This document shows positions 39,139 through 48,322 of a stretch of 64,000 nt of DNA, piece by piece (positions within the stretch are counted from its first letter, which is position 1; every line of letters starts with the position of its first letter). The position numbers were made by a program, and so were the translations under genes. Under the pieces are notes generated by a model. The model was given only the letters and a program-made list of their open reading frames with translations. It was not told the DNA's origin and ran no database searches. Origin of the DNA: an uncultured Coriobacteriaceae bacterium (GTDB lineage Bacteria > Actinomycetota > Coriobacteriia > Coriobacteriales > Atopobiaceae); NCBI GenBank assembly GCA_902791035.1, contig CADAUA010000012.1:38570-102569 (forward strand). The letters run 5' to 3'.

Positions 39139-42100
39139 TTACTTGCCCTGCGCCAGCTTCCTCTGGAGCTTGGCCTCGGCACGCCTGCCGCGCTTGTAGA
39201 GCTCGGGGTGGGCAAGCTCGTCCTTGCTGCGCTTGCGCATGCGCCAGGCGCCCAGGGCCACCAGGGCCACGATCACGGCCTCGACCCCCGCAAAGAGGAA
39301 GACCCAGGGGCTCGTGGACACCACCACCCGGCTGCCAGGGGCCACGCCCTGCAGGGCGTTGGAGTTTGCCACGGCATAGGCCAGGTTGTGGATGGCGGTG
39401 CGCATGCTGGCACGGGCGGTCGGGCTGTCATAGTCGGAGATGGACCACATGGCGGGCATGTTCATGCAGAGGTAGGTGTCGCAGCCGGCGCGCAGGGCCA
39501 GGTCGCGCAGGTTGTTGCCGTTCCACACCCAGTAGTCGGAGATCACCATGCCGTGGAAGCCCCACTCGCCGCGCAGCACGCTGGTGAGAAGCGCGTAGTT
39601 GCACTCGCCCGCCGTGGTGCCCACGCAGTTCTGGGCGGCCATCAGAGCCGTGCCGGCCCGCATGACGCGAGTGGCCGTGGCGCCGGTCTCGTCAGCCGTG
39701 TACTTGACGGTCATGCGGGCGTCGCGCAGGGCGATCTCGAAGGGGCGCATGTAGAGCTCGCGCATGGTCTGCTCGTCTGCCCAGGTGAGGATCATGTCGG
39801 CGCGGCCGGTCTCGGTCTCGTTGAGGGCGAAGTGCTTGAGGTAGCAGTACATGCCCTGGTCGCCGGCACCGCTGATCACGCGCGCAGCGAGCTCGCCAGA
39901 GAGCACCGGATCCTCGGAGTAGTACTCAAAGACGCGGCCTGAGAAGGGAGAGCGATGCAGGTTGATGGCGGGGGCATACCAGCCGGAGATGCCGTGGGCC
40001 AGGGCCTCCTGGCCAAAGGCGGCGCCCACCTCGTAGAGAAGGTCGCGGTTCCAGGTGGAGGCCATGAGCGGGGCAAAGCCGAAGCTGGAGCTCTTGCTCA
40101 TGTCGTATCCGTTGTCCGAGCCCTGCACCTTGAGGCCGTTGGCACCGTCCTCGTCCACCGTGGCCGGAAGGCCGATGGAGTTGATGGCGGCCGTGGTGTA
40201 GGCGTCACCGGCAAAGTTCTGCTTGATGCCGTTGGCATCGGCTGCCCAGTCGATCTGGTCCAGCAGCTGGTCCCAGCGCGGGTCGTCGTAGTCGGCGCCG
40301 CGCAGGTCGCTCACGGCTAGGCCGTTGTCCGCACCGGAAGCGGGCTCCTCTGATGCATAGACCTTGCTGCCTTCCACGTTACCCAGCTCGGGGTCGGTGG
40401 CGGGGTCGAAGGAGACCTCGATGCCCGTCTGGTCGGCAAACTCCTGGCCTATCTCCTTGGAGTCCTCGGCCACGGGCTGGGTGCCTGCCCAGTCGGAGCG
40501 CGTGAGGATGTGGGAGTCGGTGGTCATGTAGTCGGTGGAGGTCTGGAACTGGTTGGTGGCGGCCACGAACTCGCCGGTCATGGCCTGGCCGGTCACATTG
40601 CCCTCGTCGTCGAGCGCGGACTGCATGTCCTTCTCGCTGTTGCGGATGTGGGCGTCGTCGGAGCCGTCGAACCAGGTGGTGTCCGCCACGGTCACGGTAC
40701 GGGAGTCGATCACGTCGTGGCTGTTCTCGCGCAGGGACACCTCGTAGTCGCCAGCCTCCAGCACGTAGCAGCCGGTAGTGCCGTCGGAGTTCTGGTGGGC
40801 GTAGCTGTAGGAGCCCATGTCCTGCTCGTCGAAGGTGAGGGTCAGAGCCTGGGACTCGCCAGGCGCGAGCAGCTTGGTCTTGTCGAAGGCGGCCAGCTGG
40901 CGGACGGGCTTCTCGATGCCCGTCTGCGCGTCGAGGGCGGTGTAGGGGGCGCCCGCGTAGAGCTGGACCACGTCCTTGCCGGCCACGCTGCCGGTATTGG
41001 TCACGGTAACGGTGGCCTTTACCTGCCCGCCTGCGACCTGCACGTCATCAAGGGTCTTGGTGAAGGTGGTGTAGGAGAGGCCGTATCCGAAGGGGTACAC
41101 GACCGCCGCGTCGTAGTCGAAGGACTCGTCCACGGCATCAGCCGTCTCGTAGTAGCGGTAGCCCATGTACACCCCCTCCTGGTACTCGTTGTAGGTGCGC
41201 TGGAGCTCGCCGCCGTTGGTCATGGAACCAGAGGCGACGCTGAGGTTGGTGTAGGTGTTCACGCCCAGGGCCGCGTAGCTGGGGTCGGCTGTGAAATCCG
41301 CCGGCCAGATGTCCACGGTACGCCCGGAAGGGTTCACGTCGCCGTCGAGCAGGGCAGAGAGCTGGGAGAAGCCCTTCTCGCCGGGGTGGCCGTACCACAG
41401 GATGGCATCCACGGAGAGCTCGCCGCCGTCGGCCTGGAGCTCGCCCATCTCCATGGGGGCGGAGCTCACGAGCACCACGACCACGTGGTCGCAGGTCTCC
41501 TTGGCGGCCTTGATGGTACCGCGCTCGTTCTGGGACAGCGCCAGGTAGTGGGGCGTGCCGTCCGCGTAGGCGTCGAACTTCTGGTCCTGGCCCTCCTGGC
41601 CGGAGCGGGTGATAAAGACGATGCCCGTGGTGCCGGCCTCGGACGCCAGGCCCTCGTAGATGGAGGGGTCATACTCGTAGATCTTGCAGTCGCCGCCCAG
41701 CACCGAGCCAGCCTGGCCCGCGGGCAGGGTGCCCTCGGCCTCGGTAAGGCCCTCGGGGTCTGCGGCTGCGCTCATGCGGTCGGCCGCCGCAGTATCGACG
41801 CTGAAGGCGTCAAGACCCTGCTCGGGAGTCACGGGGTCGACGGCCCACTTGCCGGAGCCGCCGCTTGAGAGCTGGCCGTAGATGGGGCTCAGGTAGGCGC
41901 GGCCGAAGGGCATGACCGTGGAGCCCTTGGCCAGGGGCAGCACGCCGTCGTTCTTGAGAAGCACGGTGCCCTCGTCCTGCACCTGGGCAGCCACCTGATA
42001 GGCGGCATCGCGAGCCTCGTCGGTGCTCGCGTACTTGGCGTCGTAGTAGGCGGTGTCCCAGTCCTCGGTACCCGCCGCCTGCTCCACGGAGGACGTGCCC

Positions 42101-42267
42101 TTGCCCAGGAACGTGTCCAGCGTGGACGGCATGACGTTTGCCACCGCGACCAGTGCCACGCCAATGATGACGAGAAGCACCAGCGGTATGGTCACCAGCG
42201 TGTGGAAGGCCTTGTTGCTCATCCGCTTGCGCGGCTGGGCCGAGCCCTTGTCCCTCTTCCTTGCCAT
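39139..42267 (-). CDS. Membrane-anchored glycoside hydrolase family 3 protein with permuted domains
   Basis: 1042 residues. One N-terminal membrane helix (near 22-44) and one C-terminal helix (near 985-1010, WVFLFAGVEAVIVALVAL) enclose a large extracellular part. The GH3 C-terminal-type domain comes first (DEGTVLLKNDGVLPLAKG to the glycan-binding WYGHPGEKG), then a fibronectin-III-like part (VTVTNTGSVAGKDVVQLY), then the catalytic (beta/alpha)8 barrel with LKHFALNETETG, nucleophile Asp in GMVISDYW, and YAPAINLHRSPF. The order is the reverse of most beta-glucosidases, though known in some relatives. The sugar is not predictable. Charged Lys/Arg tail inside. Divergent from a LytTR system with direct repeats between. 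Confidence 0.9.
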   Translation of the reverse strand: MARKRDKGSAQPRKRMSNKAFHTLVTIPLVLLVIIGVALVAVANVMPSTLDTFLGKGTSSVEQAAGTEDWDTAYYDAKYASTDEARDAAYQVAAQVQDEGTVLLKNDGVLPLAKGSTVMPFGRAYLSPIYGQLSSGGSGKWAVDPVTPEQGLDAFSVDTAAADRMSAAADPEGLTEAEGTLPAGQAGSVLGGDCKIYEYDPSIYEGLASEAGTTGIVFITRSGQEGQDQKFDAYADGTPHYLALSQNERGTIKAAKETCDHVVVVLVSSAPMEMGELQADGGELSVDAILWYGHPGEKGFSQLSALLDGDVNPSGRTVDIWPADFTADPSYAALGVNTYTNLSVASGSMTNGGELQRTYNEYQEGVYMGYRYYETADAVDESFDYDAAVVYPFGYGLSYTTFTKTLDDVQVAGGQVKATVTVTNTGSVAGKDVVQLYAGAPYTALDAQTGIEKPVRQLAAFDKTKLLAPGESQALTLTFDEQDMGSYSYAHQNSDGTTGCYVLEAGDYEVSLRENSHDVIDSRTVTVADTTWFDGSDDAHIRNSEKDMQSALDDEGNVTGQAMTGEFVAATNQFQTSTDYMTTDSHILTRSDWAGTQPVAEDSKEIGQEFADQTGIEVSFDPATDPELGNVEGSKVYASEEPASGADNGLAVSDLRGADYDDPRWDQLLDQIDWAADANGIKQNFAGDAYTTAAINSIGLPATVDEDGANGLKVQGSDNGYDMSKSSSFGFAPLMASTWNRDLLYEVGAAFGQEALAHGISGWYAPAINLHRSPFSGRVFEYYSEDPVLSGELAARVISGAGDQGMYCYLKHFALNETETGRADMILTWADEQTMRELYMRPFEIALRDARMTVKYTADETGATATRVMRAGTALMAAQNCVGTTAGECNYALLTSVLRGEWGFHGMVISDYWVWNGNNLRDLALRAGCDTYLCMNMPAMWSISDYDSPTARASMRTAIHNLAYAVANSNALQGVAPGSRVVVSTSPWVFLFAGVEAVIVALVALGAWRMRKRSKDELAHPELYKRGRRAEAKLQRKLAQGK

Positions 42268-42340
42268 GTCTCCCCTTTCCCCAAAGGTTCCCAACTTCGT
42301 CAGGGTCAAGATAGCCGCCACAGCTGCGCGGAACGAGACC

Positions 42341-42376
42341 TGCCAAAACCGGCCGACAGGTTGCCAGAATCGGTCG
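42341..42376. promoter_or_regulatory. Direct repeats, candidate LytTR binding site
   Basis: TGCCAAAACCGGCCG (42341) and TGCCAGAATCGGTCG (42362) match in 12 of 15 positions and start 21 bases apart, two helical turns. LytTR domains bind paired direct repeats with about this period. The site lies in the divergent gap between the GH3 gene and the LytTR regulator gene, 74 bases from the GH3 start. Confidence 0.55.
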
Positions 42377-42383
42377 TCGCGAG

Positions 42384-42420
42384 CAGCGGGCACCAGGGGA
42401 GTACCCCCTGGTGCCCGCTG
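42384..42420. repeat. Palindromic repeat, GGGCACCAGGGG variant
   Basis: Perfect 16-bp arms, CAGCGGGCACCAGGGG and its complement, loop AGTAC. A further right-arm copy CCCCTGGTGCCC follows at 42422-42433. Located between the LytTR-type direct repeats and the regulator gene. Confidence 0.9.
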
Positions 42421-42472
42421 CCCCCTGGTGCCCGGCCTCTGGTAGAGTGACGGGAGGGGATCGGGGGGACTC

Positions 42473-43186
42473 ATGCAGACCTACAGCGTGCTCATGGTGG
42501 AGGACGAGAGGGAGGCGGCCGACGCGCTGCGCGCCGCCCTCGAGCGCTACGGCCAGGAGCGCGACGTGCGCTTCCAGGTGCGCTGGGCCCAGAGCGCCGC
42601 GGAGCTGGACGACGCCCAAGGGGCCGACGTCATCTTCATGGACATAGAGCTCCCGGGCCAGAACGGCATGGACGCGGCCCTCGAGCTGCGCGAGCACGAC
42701 CAGGCCACGCCCCTCATCTTCGTGACCAACCTGGCCCAGTACGCCGTGCGGGGCTACCAGGCCCAGGCCCTGGACTTCATAGTCAAGCCCTTCACCTACT
42801 ACGACTTCGCCCTGCGCATGGACCGCGCCATGCAGGTGGTGCGGCGCGACGCCGGCCGGACCATCACCGTGCGCGAGCGCGACGGCGTGACGGTCTTCTC
42901 CTCGCGCGAGCTCGTGTACGTGGAGCTGGAGGGGCACGACCTCGCCTACCACCTGACGGACGGCCGGACCGCCCGCTGCCGGGGCTCCATCTCCTCCGCC
43001 GAGAAGGCCCTGGGCGGCAGTCCCTTCCTCAAGGTGTCCTCGGGTTGCATCGTCAGCATGGCCCACGTGCGCGGCGTGCGCGACGCCGCCATCACGCTCA
43101 GCACGGGTGACGTCGTGTGGGCCAGCCGGGCCAACAAGCGCCGCTGCTTGGAGGCCATTGCCGACTACCTGGGCGGCGACCTCTGA
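42473..43186 (+). CDS. LytTR-type response regulator
   Basis: DNA-binding response regulator, 237 residues. Receiver domain 1-125: acidic pocket MVEDERE, phospho-acceptor Asp in FMDIELPGQNG (near 57), Thr/Lys positions in FVTNLAQYA and IVKPF. A C-terminal LytTR domain from about 130 (ITVRERDGVTVFSSRELVYVE to LKVSSGCIVSM) binds direct repeats. It is coupled to the kinase gene by TGATG. The likely target is the divergent GH3 gene, whose upstream region has paired direct repeats. This follows from position, not from tests. Confidence 0.93.
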   Translation: MQTYSVLMVEDEREAADALRAALERYGQERDVRFQVRWAQSAAELDDAQGADVIFMDIELPGQNGMDAALELREHDQATPLIFVTNLAQYAVRGYQAQALDFIVKPFTYYDFALRMDRAMQVVRRDAGRTITVRERDGVTVFSSRELVYVELEGHDLAYHLTDGRTARCRGSISSAEKALGGSPFLKVSSGCIVSMAHVRGVRDAAITLSTGDVVWASRANKRRCLEAIADYLGGDL

Positions 43187-44640
43187 TGGGCGGCCTGGCC
43201 GAGGTCGTGGGTCCCATCACACCGGCAAGCCTCACTGCCTTCCCCCTGACCTTCTCACCTGCCGCCCAGCTGCTGGTCCCCGTTCTGGCCCTGGCATCCG
43301 CCCAGCCCCGCAGGCCAGACTTCGCGCGGCGCGCCATCATTGCCACCCTGCTCTTTGCCATCGGGATAGCACTTGTCTACGTCCCCATGAACCTGGCGGT
43401 GCGCGGCGGCACGCTCGCCGCGCGGAGCACCAACTCGTTCCTCGTCTCGGTCGGCCTTCTCTGTGCCACGGTACCCGTGGTGCTGGCGCTCTTTGAGACG
43501 GGCATCTGGAACGCCGTCTTCTGCGTGAGCTCGGGCTACGTCATTCAGAATCTGGCGAGCGGCACGCAGGGATTCGCCTCCCTCTTGGCCCAGAGGCTGA
43601 CCGGCAGCCCTGCCCTGCCCGACCCCGCCGCAGCCATCCATGGCATCGGGCCCTACCTGGCTTCCGCGCCAGCCTATGGGCCCATATTCCTGGCCTCGTT
43701 CGCGAGCGTCTACGCGCTGGCCTGGGTCCTCTTCGTACGGCCCATCCGCCGCTCCGGCCTGGGAGACGTGGAGAACCGCGGAATGGTGGCGGTCTTCTCG
43801 CTGGTGATCCTTGCCGTCATAGCCTTCGACGTCACCATCAAGGCCCTGGTGGAGCAGGGGGCACCCCTCGCCGAGCTTGCGGTCCTGCGTGCTGTGCACG
43901 GCGCCGTCTGCGTCTTCATCCTCTTCATGGAGTACGAGATGCTCTACAACAAGCGCCTGGAGCTCCAGATGGAGGAGTCGCGCCGGATGCTGGCCGAGCA
44001 GGCCCGCCAGTACGAGATGAGCCGCAAGAACATCGAGGCCATCAACGTCAAGTGCCACGACATCCGCCACCAGATCCGCCACCTGGCGGACGGCGCCCCG
44101 GGCACGGTCCAGCCTGCGGTGGACCCCGCCGTGCTGGCGGACATCGCGCGCGAGGTGGACGTGTACGACTCCACCGTCAAGACCGGAAACGACGCGCTGG
44201 ACACCATCCTCACCGAGAAGAGCCTGGTGTGCCGCCGTCAGAGGGTCACCCTCACCTGCATCGCGGACGGCGCGGCGCTGGCCTTCATGCAGCCGGCTGA
44301 GCTCTACGCCTTCTTTGGCAATGCGCTCGACAACGCCATCCGCGCCGCCTGCGAGGTGGCGGACCCTGACCGGCGCTCCATCACCCTGCAGGTGCGCCGC
44401 GTGGGAGACCTCGTGGCCATCCACGTGGAGAACTACTTTGCCGGCACGCGGGACTTCGCGGACGGCCTCCCCCAGACCACGCAGGCCGACCACGCCAGCC
44501 ACGGCTTTGGCACGCGGTCCATGCGCATGGTATGCGAGAGGTACGGCGGCACCATCACCTTCTCGACCAAGGGTGACGTCTTCCGCGTGAACGCCATGCT
44601 GCCCGTGTCAATAGTGCCAGACGCTCCTGGCACGGAGTGA
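43186..44640 (+). CDS. GHKL sensor histidine kinase (AgrC-like)
   Basis: 484 residues. Six or seven membrane helices fill about residues 15-270 (LLVPVLALASAQ, IIATLLFAIGIALVYVPMNL, LLCATVPVVLALF and others). A coiled region MEESRRMLAEQARQYEMSRK follows, then the phospho-acceptor His region KCHDIRHQIRHLAD. The GHKL ATPase has N-box FFGNALDNAIRAA and G-box SHGFGTRSMRMV. Such kinases sense peptides or membrane-derived signals and pass phosphate to LytTR regulators. No signal peptide gene is seen nearby. The start ATG overlaps the regulator stop. Confidence 0.93.
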   Translation: MGGLAEVVGPITPASLTAFPLTFSPAAQLLVPVLALASAQPRRPDFARRAIIATLLFAIGIALVYVPMNLAVRGGTLAARSTNSFLVSVGLLCATVPVVLALFETGIWNAVFCVSSGYVIQNLASGTQGFASLLAQRLTGSPALPDPAAAIHGIGPYLASAPAYGPIFLASFASVYALAWVLFVRPIRRSGLGDVENRGMVAVFSLVILAVIAFDVTIKALVEQGAPLAELAVLRAVHGAVCVFILFMEYEMLYNKRLELQMEESRRMLAEQARQYEMSRKNIEAINVKCHDIRHQIRHLADGAPGTVQPAVDPAVLADIAREVDVYDSTVKTGNDALDTILTEKSLVCRRQRVTLTCIADGAALAFMQPAELYAFFGNALDNAIRAACEVADPDRRSITLQVRRVGDLVAIHVENYFAGTRDFADGLPQTTQADHASHGFGTRSMRMVCERYGGTITFSTKGDVFRVNAMLPVSIVPDAPGTE

Positions 44641-44684
44641 GCCGCCCGTCCGACGGCGCCGTGGGCACCGGGGGCACCTGGGCG

Positions 44685-44815
44685 CCTGCAAGTGACATGT
44701 CAGTTGCAGGTGCCTGGCACAAACAGCGCCGTTTGCATATCCGCAGGTAACGGGCTTGTTGCCCTTAACGGTGCTTAGAGACAAGCACCTGCAAGTGACA
44801 TGTCACTTGCAGGTG
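44685..44815. repeat. Two copies of a GTGACATGTCAC-centred palindrome
   Basis: A perfect 30-base palindrome, half-site CACCTGCAAGTGACA, lies at 44786-44815. A 26-base copy with one mismatched pair is at 44685-44710. They frame about 75 bases in the gap after the kinase gene. They might be operators, or paired termini of a small palindromic element. CTGGCAC stems flank the first copy. Confidence 0.9.
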
Positions 44816-44897
44816 GCTCGGCAAGAGTGTCCCAGCAAAGGTGGCTCAGCAAGGACGTCCCGGCAAGGACGCCACGGCGTGGGACGGGCACCCTCCG

Positions 44898-45746
44898 TCA
44901 CGACAAGCCCATGAACTTGGGGGTCCCGCCCTCCCGGGCAGCCTGCGCGATCTGCTCCATGGCGATGGCCACCCCGTCCTCCGCACTGGCCCCCACATGC
45001 CACCGGGCGGTCTTGGCCACGCTTGGCATCGCGTTTGCCACCGCCACGGAGTTCTCCACCTCGCCCATCATAGCCAGGTCGTTCTCGCCGTCGCCAAAGA
45101 CGACGACGTCCCCCGGCGCCACGCCCAGCTCGCGCATGAGAACCCGCAGGCCGGTCGCCTTGTTCACCCCATGGGGAAGCACGTCGTACCAGCCGGCAAA
45201 GGTCTCGTAGATGTCCAGCTCGGGCACCTCGTCGCACGCGCGTGCCCGCAAGGCCTCCATGGCCTCGTGTGGTGCCTCCGAGGCTATGACCGCTCCCAGG
45301 TAGGGCACATCGGGTGGTACCTCCATGGATGTCGGCAGGAAACCCACACGCTGGGCGAACCCATCGACCAACTCAGGCGACCCTCCTACTGTGTACACCA
45401 GGTTCTTGCCGCCGTTGTCCTCCGGGTAGAAGCACATGAAGGTCCGTGGGACGGTGCGCACGATGGCCAGCAGGCGCTCGAGGGCATCAAACTCGAACCC
45501 GCGCGAGAGCACGCACTCGCCGTCCACGAAGACCTTCTTGCCATTGCAGAGGACGCCCGTGGAAAAGTAGCCCGCGTCTCCCCCAAAGAAGGGCAACAGC
45601 TCGGAGGGACTCCGGCCAGTGATAAGACCGAACGTGATCCCCACGGACCTCAGGCCCTCGATCGCACACAGCGCCCGGGAGGACACACGCCCCGCCCCGA
45701 TTGGCACCAGGGTGTTGTCCATGTCGGTGAGCACGAGTTTGATCAA
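44898..45746 (-). CDS. HAD superfamily phosphatase (Cof type)
   Basis: 282 residues, cytoplasmic. Motif I is LTDMDNTLVP (near 5-14), motif II Thr in LITGRSPSEL, motif III Lys in HGVNKATGL, and motif IV VFGDGENDLAMM, with the large C2-type cap between. This is the Cof/YbiV-like group acting on sugar or nucleotide phosphates. TTG 45746 is proposed with AAGGGG upstream, since the family usually starts 2-4 residues before this position. A longer reading from 45836 is possible. Single gene. Confidence 0.88.
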   Translation of the reverse strand: MIKLVLTDMDNTLVPIGAGRVSSRALCAIEGLRSVGITFGLITGRSPSELLPFFGGDAGYFSTGVLCNGKKVFVDGECVLSRGFEFDALERLLAIVRTVPRTFMCFYPEDNGGKNLVYTVGGSPELVDGFAQRVGFLPTSMEVPPDVPYLGAVIASEAPHEAMEALRARACDEVPELDIYETFAGWYDVLPHGVNKATGLRVLMRELGVAPGDVVVFGDGENDLAMMGEVENSVAVANAMPSVAKTARWHVGASAEDGVAIAMEQIAQAAREGGTPKFMGLS

Positions 45747-45944
45747 GAGGACCCCTTCGACGAGAGGTAGATAACAGTGCGCATCACGATACCGCACGGA
45801 CGTGCAGAGGTCGGACTTGGAAGCCATCCCCGCCATACCTTCAGACGCACATGCCCAAGGGCTTACTCATATATGCGTAGCCCTGCCAATCAAAGCCCGT
45901 TATTGCCCAAGCATGCGCACCAGGCTCGGCTCGCGGCAGGGCGC

Positions 45945-46955
45945 TCATCTGGCAGGTTCGAGAGGGCCTGGACGACGCTGGACGTTGAGGAGGTCCTCCC
46001 CCGCGGCGTAGCGACGCAGGTTCTCCAGGGCGATGGCAACCACGTTGTCGCGTGTGACCGGCAGATGCCAGAAGCCACCCACATGGGGTGTGAGCAGGAG
46101 GTTCCTCTCGCCCCAGAGTCGGGAGTCCTCAGGCAGGGGCTCGGGGGTGCACACGTCAAGGGCGGCACCCGCCAGATGTCCTGACTCCAACGCGTCGCAG
46201 AGGGCGTCCTGGTCCACCAGGTCGCCACGGCCCGCGTTCACGAAGTAAGCCCCGGTCTTCATGGCCGAGAAGAACCGCGCGTCGGCCAGGCCCCGCGTGG
46301 CTGGTGAGCCGGGCAGGAAGCAGGCCACCACGTCGGAGACGGCGAGCACGTCGACAAGCTCGTCCATCGCGCGCTCGTCCGTGAAGGCGGCGCGGAACTC
46401 AGATGAGGCCTTCTCGCCCAGGACGTGCCGGTGCACCGCCGTGCAGCTTGCCCCCATGGCAGAGCAGAGCAGGGCGAAGTGCCGCCCCAGGTCTCCAGAT
46501 CCGAGCACGGCCACCCGGGCCCCGCGCAGCGTGGTCACGGGCCCCTCGTCCACCCACCGCGCGGTCCGCTGGTCGTCGCGGTAGAGATGCAGCTTCTTCA
46601 TGATCGCCAGCAGACTGGCAAAGGAATGCTCCGAGACCGCCTGCCCGTAGGCGCCCACGGAGCTCGTGAGCATTGTCTGCGCGGGCAGGGCCCCAGGCCG
46701 CAGGTACTGGTCCGCCCCAGCGCTGCCCAGGTGGAGCCACTCGAGGTGCGGGGCAGACCCCACGAGCTCCGGCGTGCAGGGGCCCATGACCACCGTAGCC
46801 CATTGGTAGTCCACCTGGGTGGTCGCGCCCTTGTCCTTGAAGACGAACTCGGCCTGAGGCATGGCAGCCCGGAATCGCTCGGGCTCGTCACCCCTAAGAG
46901 GCAGCGTCGCCAGAACGTGCGTGGCCACCTCGGACGCATGCGTGCTTGTTTCCAT
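45945..46955 (-). CDS. D-isomer-specific 2-hydroxyacid dehydrogenase family protein
   Basis: 336 residues. NAD site VLGSGDLGRHF (GxGxxG intact, unlike the copy at 1305-2273); catalytic Arg in VNAGRGDLVD (near 241), Glu in TPEPLPEDS and His in LLTPHVGGF. The N-terminal catalytic part includes EWLHLGSAGADQYL. It belongs to the glyoxylate/hydroxypyruvate-type branch. ATG 46955 follows AAGGGAG. A palindrome (47035-47081, arms GATGCACC/GGTGCATC) lies in its upstream region. Substrate unknown. Confidence 0.9.
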   Translation of the reverse strand: METSTHASEVATHVLATLPLRGDEPERFRAAMPQAEFVFKDKGATTQVDYQWATVVMGPCTPELVGSAPHLEWLHLGSAGADQYLRPGALPAQTMLTSSVGAYGQAVSEHSFASLLAIMKKLHLYRDDQRTARWVDEGPVTTLRGARVAVLGSGDLGRHFALLCSAMGASCTAVHRHVLGEKASSEFRAAFTDERAMDELVDVLAVSDVVACFLPGSPATRGLADARFFSAMKTGAYFVNAGRGDLVDQDALCDALESGHLAGAALDVCTPEPLPEDSRLWGERNLLLTPHVGGFWHLPVTRDNVVAIALENLRRYAAGEDLLNVQRRPGPLEPAR

Positions 46956-47144
46956 GCGGGACTCCCTTCTTGCTTGGCGCATCATAGCCCATCGACATTC
47001 CGCGCGCATTCGCGCACCAAACCGAGATAGCGCGCCGGATGCACCAAGAAGGGCCTCCTAAGGAGGGGTTTCCGGTGCATCGGGCACGCAATCCCCCCTC
47101 CCCGATGCAAAACGCGCACAATTCCCAGAAGCGACCCCGCGCGC

Positions 47145-47570
47145 CTAGGCGGCCTCGAGCTGGGAGCCGTAGAGCCTGGCGTCGGTGGCGTAGTCCAGGG
47201 CGCTGAAGGAGTCGTCCAGCACCAGCACCAGCATCAGCACCGGCATCTCGGGGTGCTTGGCGAGCGCGCAGGCAATGGCCAGGCGCTAGCCGTGAGGGAG
47301 ACGTCACCCACCACGCCGCCTTTGGCATCCGGGTAGTGAAAGCCCACGCGCACTATGGCCAAGCTTGTCAGATTCATGGCGACCACCTGGGCAATGGCCA
47401 CCGCAGCCCTGGTCGGAGCGTACATGACCATGTGCAGGAGCATGACGATGCACCTTGGCCGCGATCTGCGTGGGCGTAAGGCCCCCTGGGTTTTGGTGGA
47501 GGAGGTGCATGACCGCCGGCTCGCCCCACAGGTCCAGCTTGGGCATGTGGTTGGAGCGTGCCACCTCCAT
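47145..47570 (-). pseudogene. Collapsed MarR regulator / ABC exporter locus
   Basis: Minus-strand fragments in different frames. First, MPKLDLWGEPAVMHLLHQ with GGLTPTQIAAKV (47460-47570) resembles the start of a MarR helix-turn-helix protein. Second, MVMYAPTRAAVAIAQVV and VRVGFHYPDAKGGVVGDVSL (about 47290-47430) resemble the end of an exporter membrane domain and the first strands of its ATPase. Third, QRLAIACALAKHPE and DDSFSALDYATDARLYGSQL (47145-47290) are the signature-to-D-loop part. More than 1.5 kb of an ordinary regulator-exporter locus must have been deleted. No part is likely to be functional. Confidence 0.65.
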
Positions 47571-47672
47571 CCCCCGGGTATCCCTGTCACGGCCGCCCTG
47601 CAGTCACGGCCGTCCCGCACACCACACACCGCATCTTGTGGCATACAGGCGCGGCAGGAGAGTATGAGGCAG

Positions 47673-48233
47673 TCAGAGCTGATCGAGGGCGATGCCGGCA
47701 AGCCAGCCCCAACGCGGCTCGCACATGATGCCGTAGGTTGAGAGCCAGAGTTCGAGCGGGACCGTACGCACGCGTCCGCCCGCGCTGTCCATGACCCGCC
47801 TGTCCCCTGCGTAGAGCCCCACGTGCCCATGGGCGCGACCCGCCATGCCGTACGGCTCCGCGGCCGCGGCCACCACCATGCCCACCAGCAGGTCGGCGGT
47901 ATCCGCGTAGTGGCAGCAGTCACGGTAGATGTCGGTGGCATCCCCCGCCACGAGCCCATAGCCCAGATAGGACCAGACCAGCTCAACCCAGCTGGCACAG
48001 AGGCCGTCCGACGCCGCCGGCACGGCATGGGCGCAGGCGACGAGCTGGCGCTGGACGGCGTCGGCGTCCATGAGAGCTTGGGGCTCATGGCCGAGGTCCA
48101 CCCGTCGCAGCGCAGGTAGACCGTAGATGGTGGTGCCGTCACCACGAAGAAGCCCTAGCTCCCCGAGCCGTACCTCCAGCTGCGACAGCGCCCTGTCGAG
48201 CCTGTCCGCCTCGCCGTCCCCATTGCCTGCCAT
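47673..48233 (-). CDS. NlpC/P60-like cysteine hydrolase
   Basis: 186 residues. LCASWVELVWSYLG (Cys near 79) followed by GHVGLYAGDRRVMDSAGG (His near 136) is the Cys-His arrangement of NlpC/P60 papain-fold hydrolases; the third residue may be in the following VRTVPLELWL. There is no signal peptide or wall-binding domain, which is unusual for a peptidoglycan hydrolase. An internal role or phage-like origin is possible. ATG 48233 follows GGGGGTGG. It precedes the exporter remnant. Confidence 0.65.
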   Translation of the reverse strand: MAGNGDGEADRLDRALSQLEVRLGELGLLRGDGTTIYGLPALRRVDLGHEPQALMDADAVQRQLVACAHAVPAASDGLCASWVELVWSYLGYGLVAGDATDIYRDCCHYADTADLLVGMVVAAAAEPYGMAGRAHGHVGLYAGDRRVMDSAGGRVRTVPLELWLSTYGIMCEPRWGWLAGIALDQL

Positions 48234-48322
48234 GTGCCACCCCCAGACGCCTTAGCTGGGTACCCACCTTCTGGACCAGGCTATCGTCGCAAACGCACCT
48301 CGGGATCAGCGCCAGTATGGCA

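Noticed and set aside
44641..44897. Search for a tRNA or small RNA in the palindrome-rich gap after the kinase
   Set aside because: The palindromes give simple hairpins; no cloverleaf or T-loop sequence (GTTCGA) was found.
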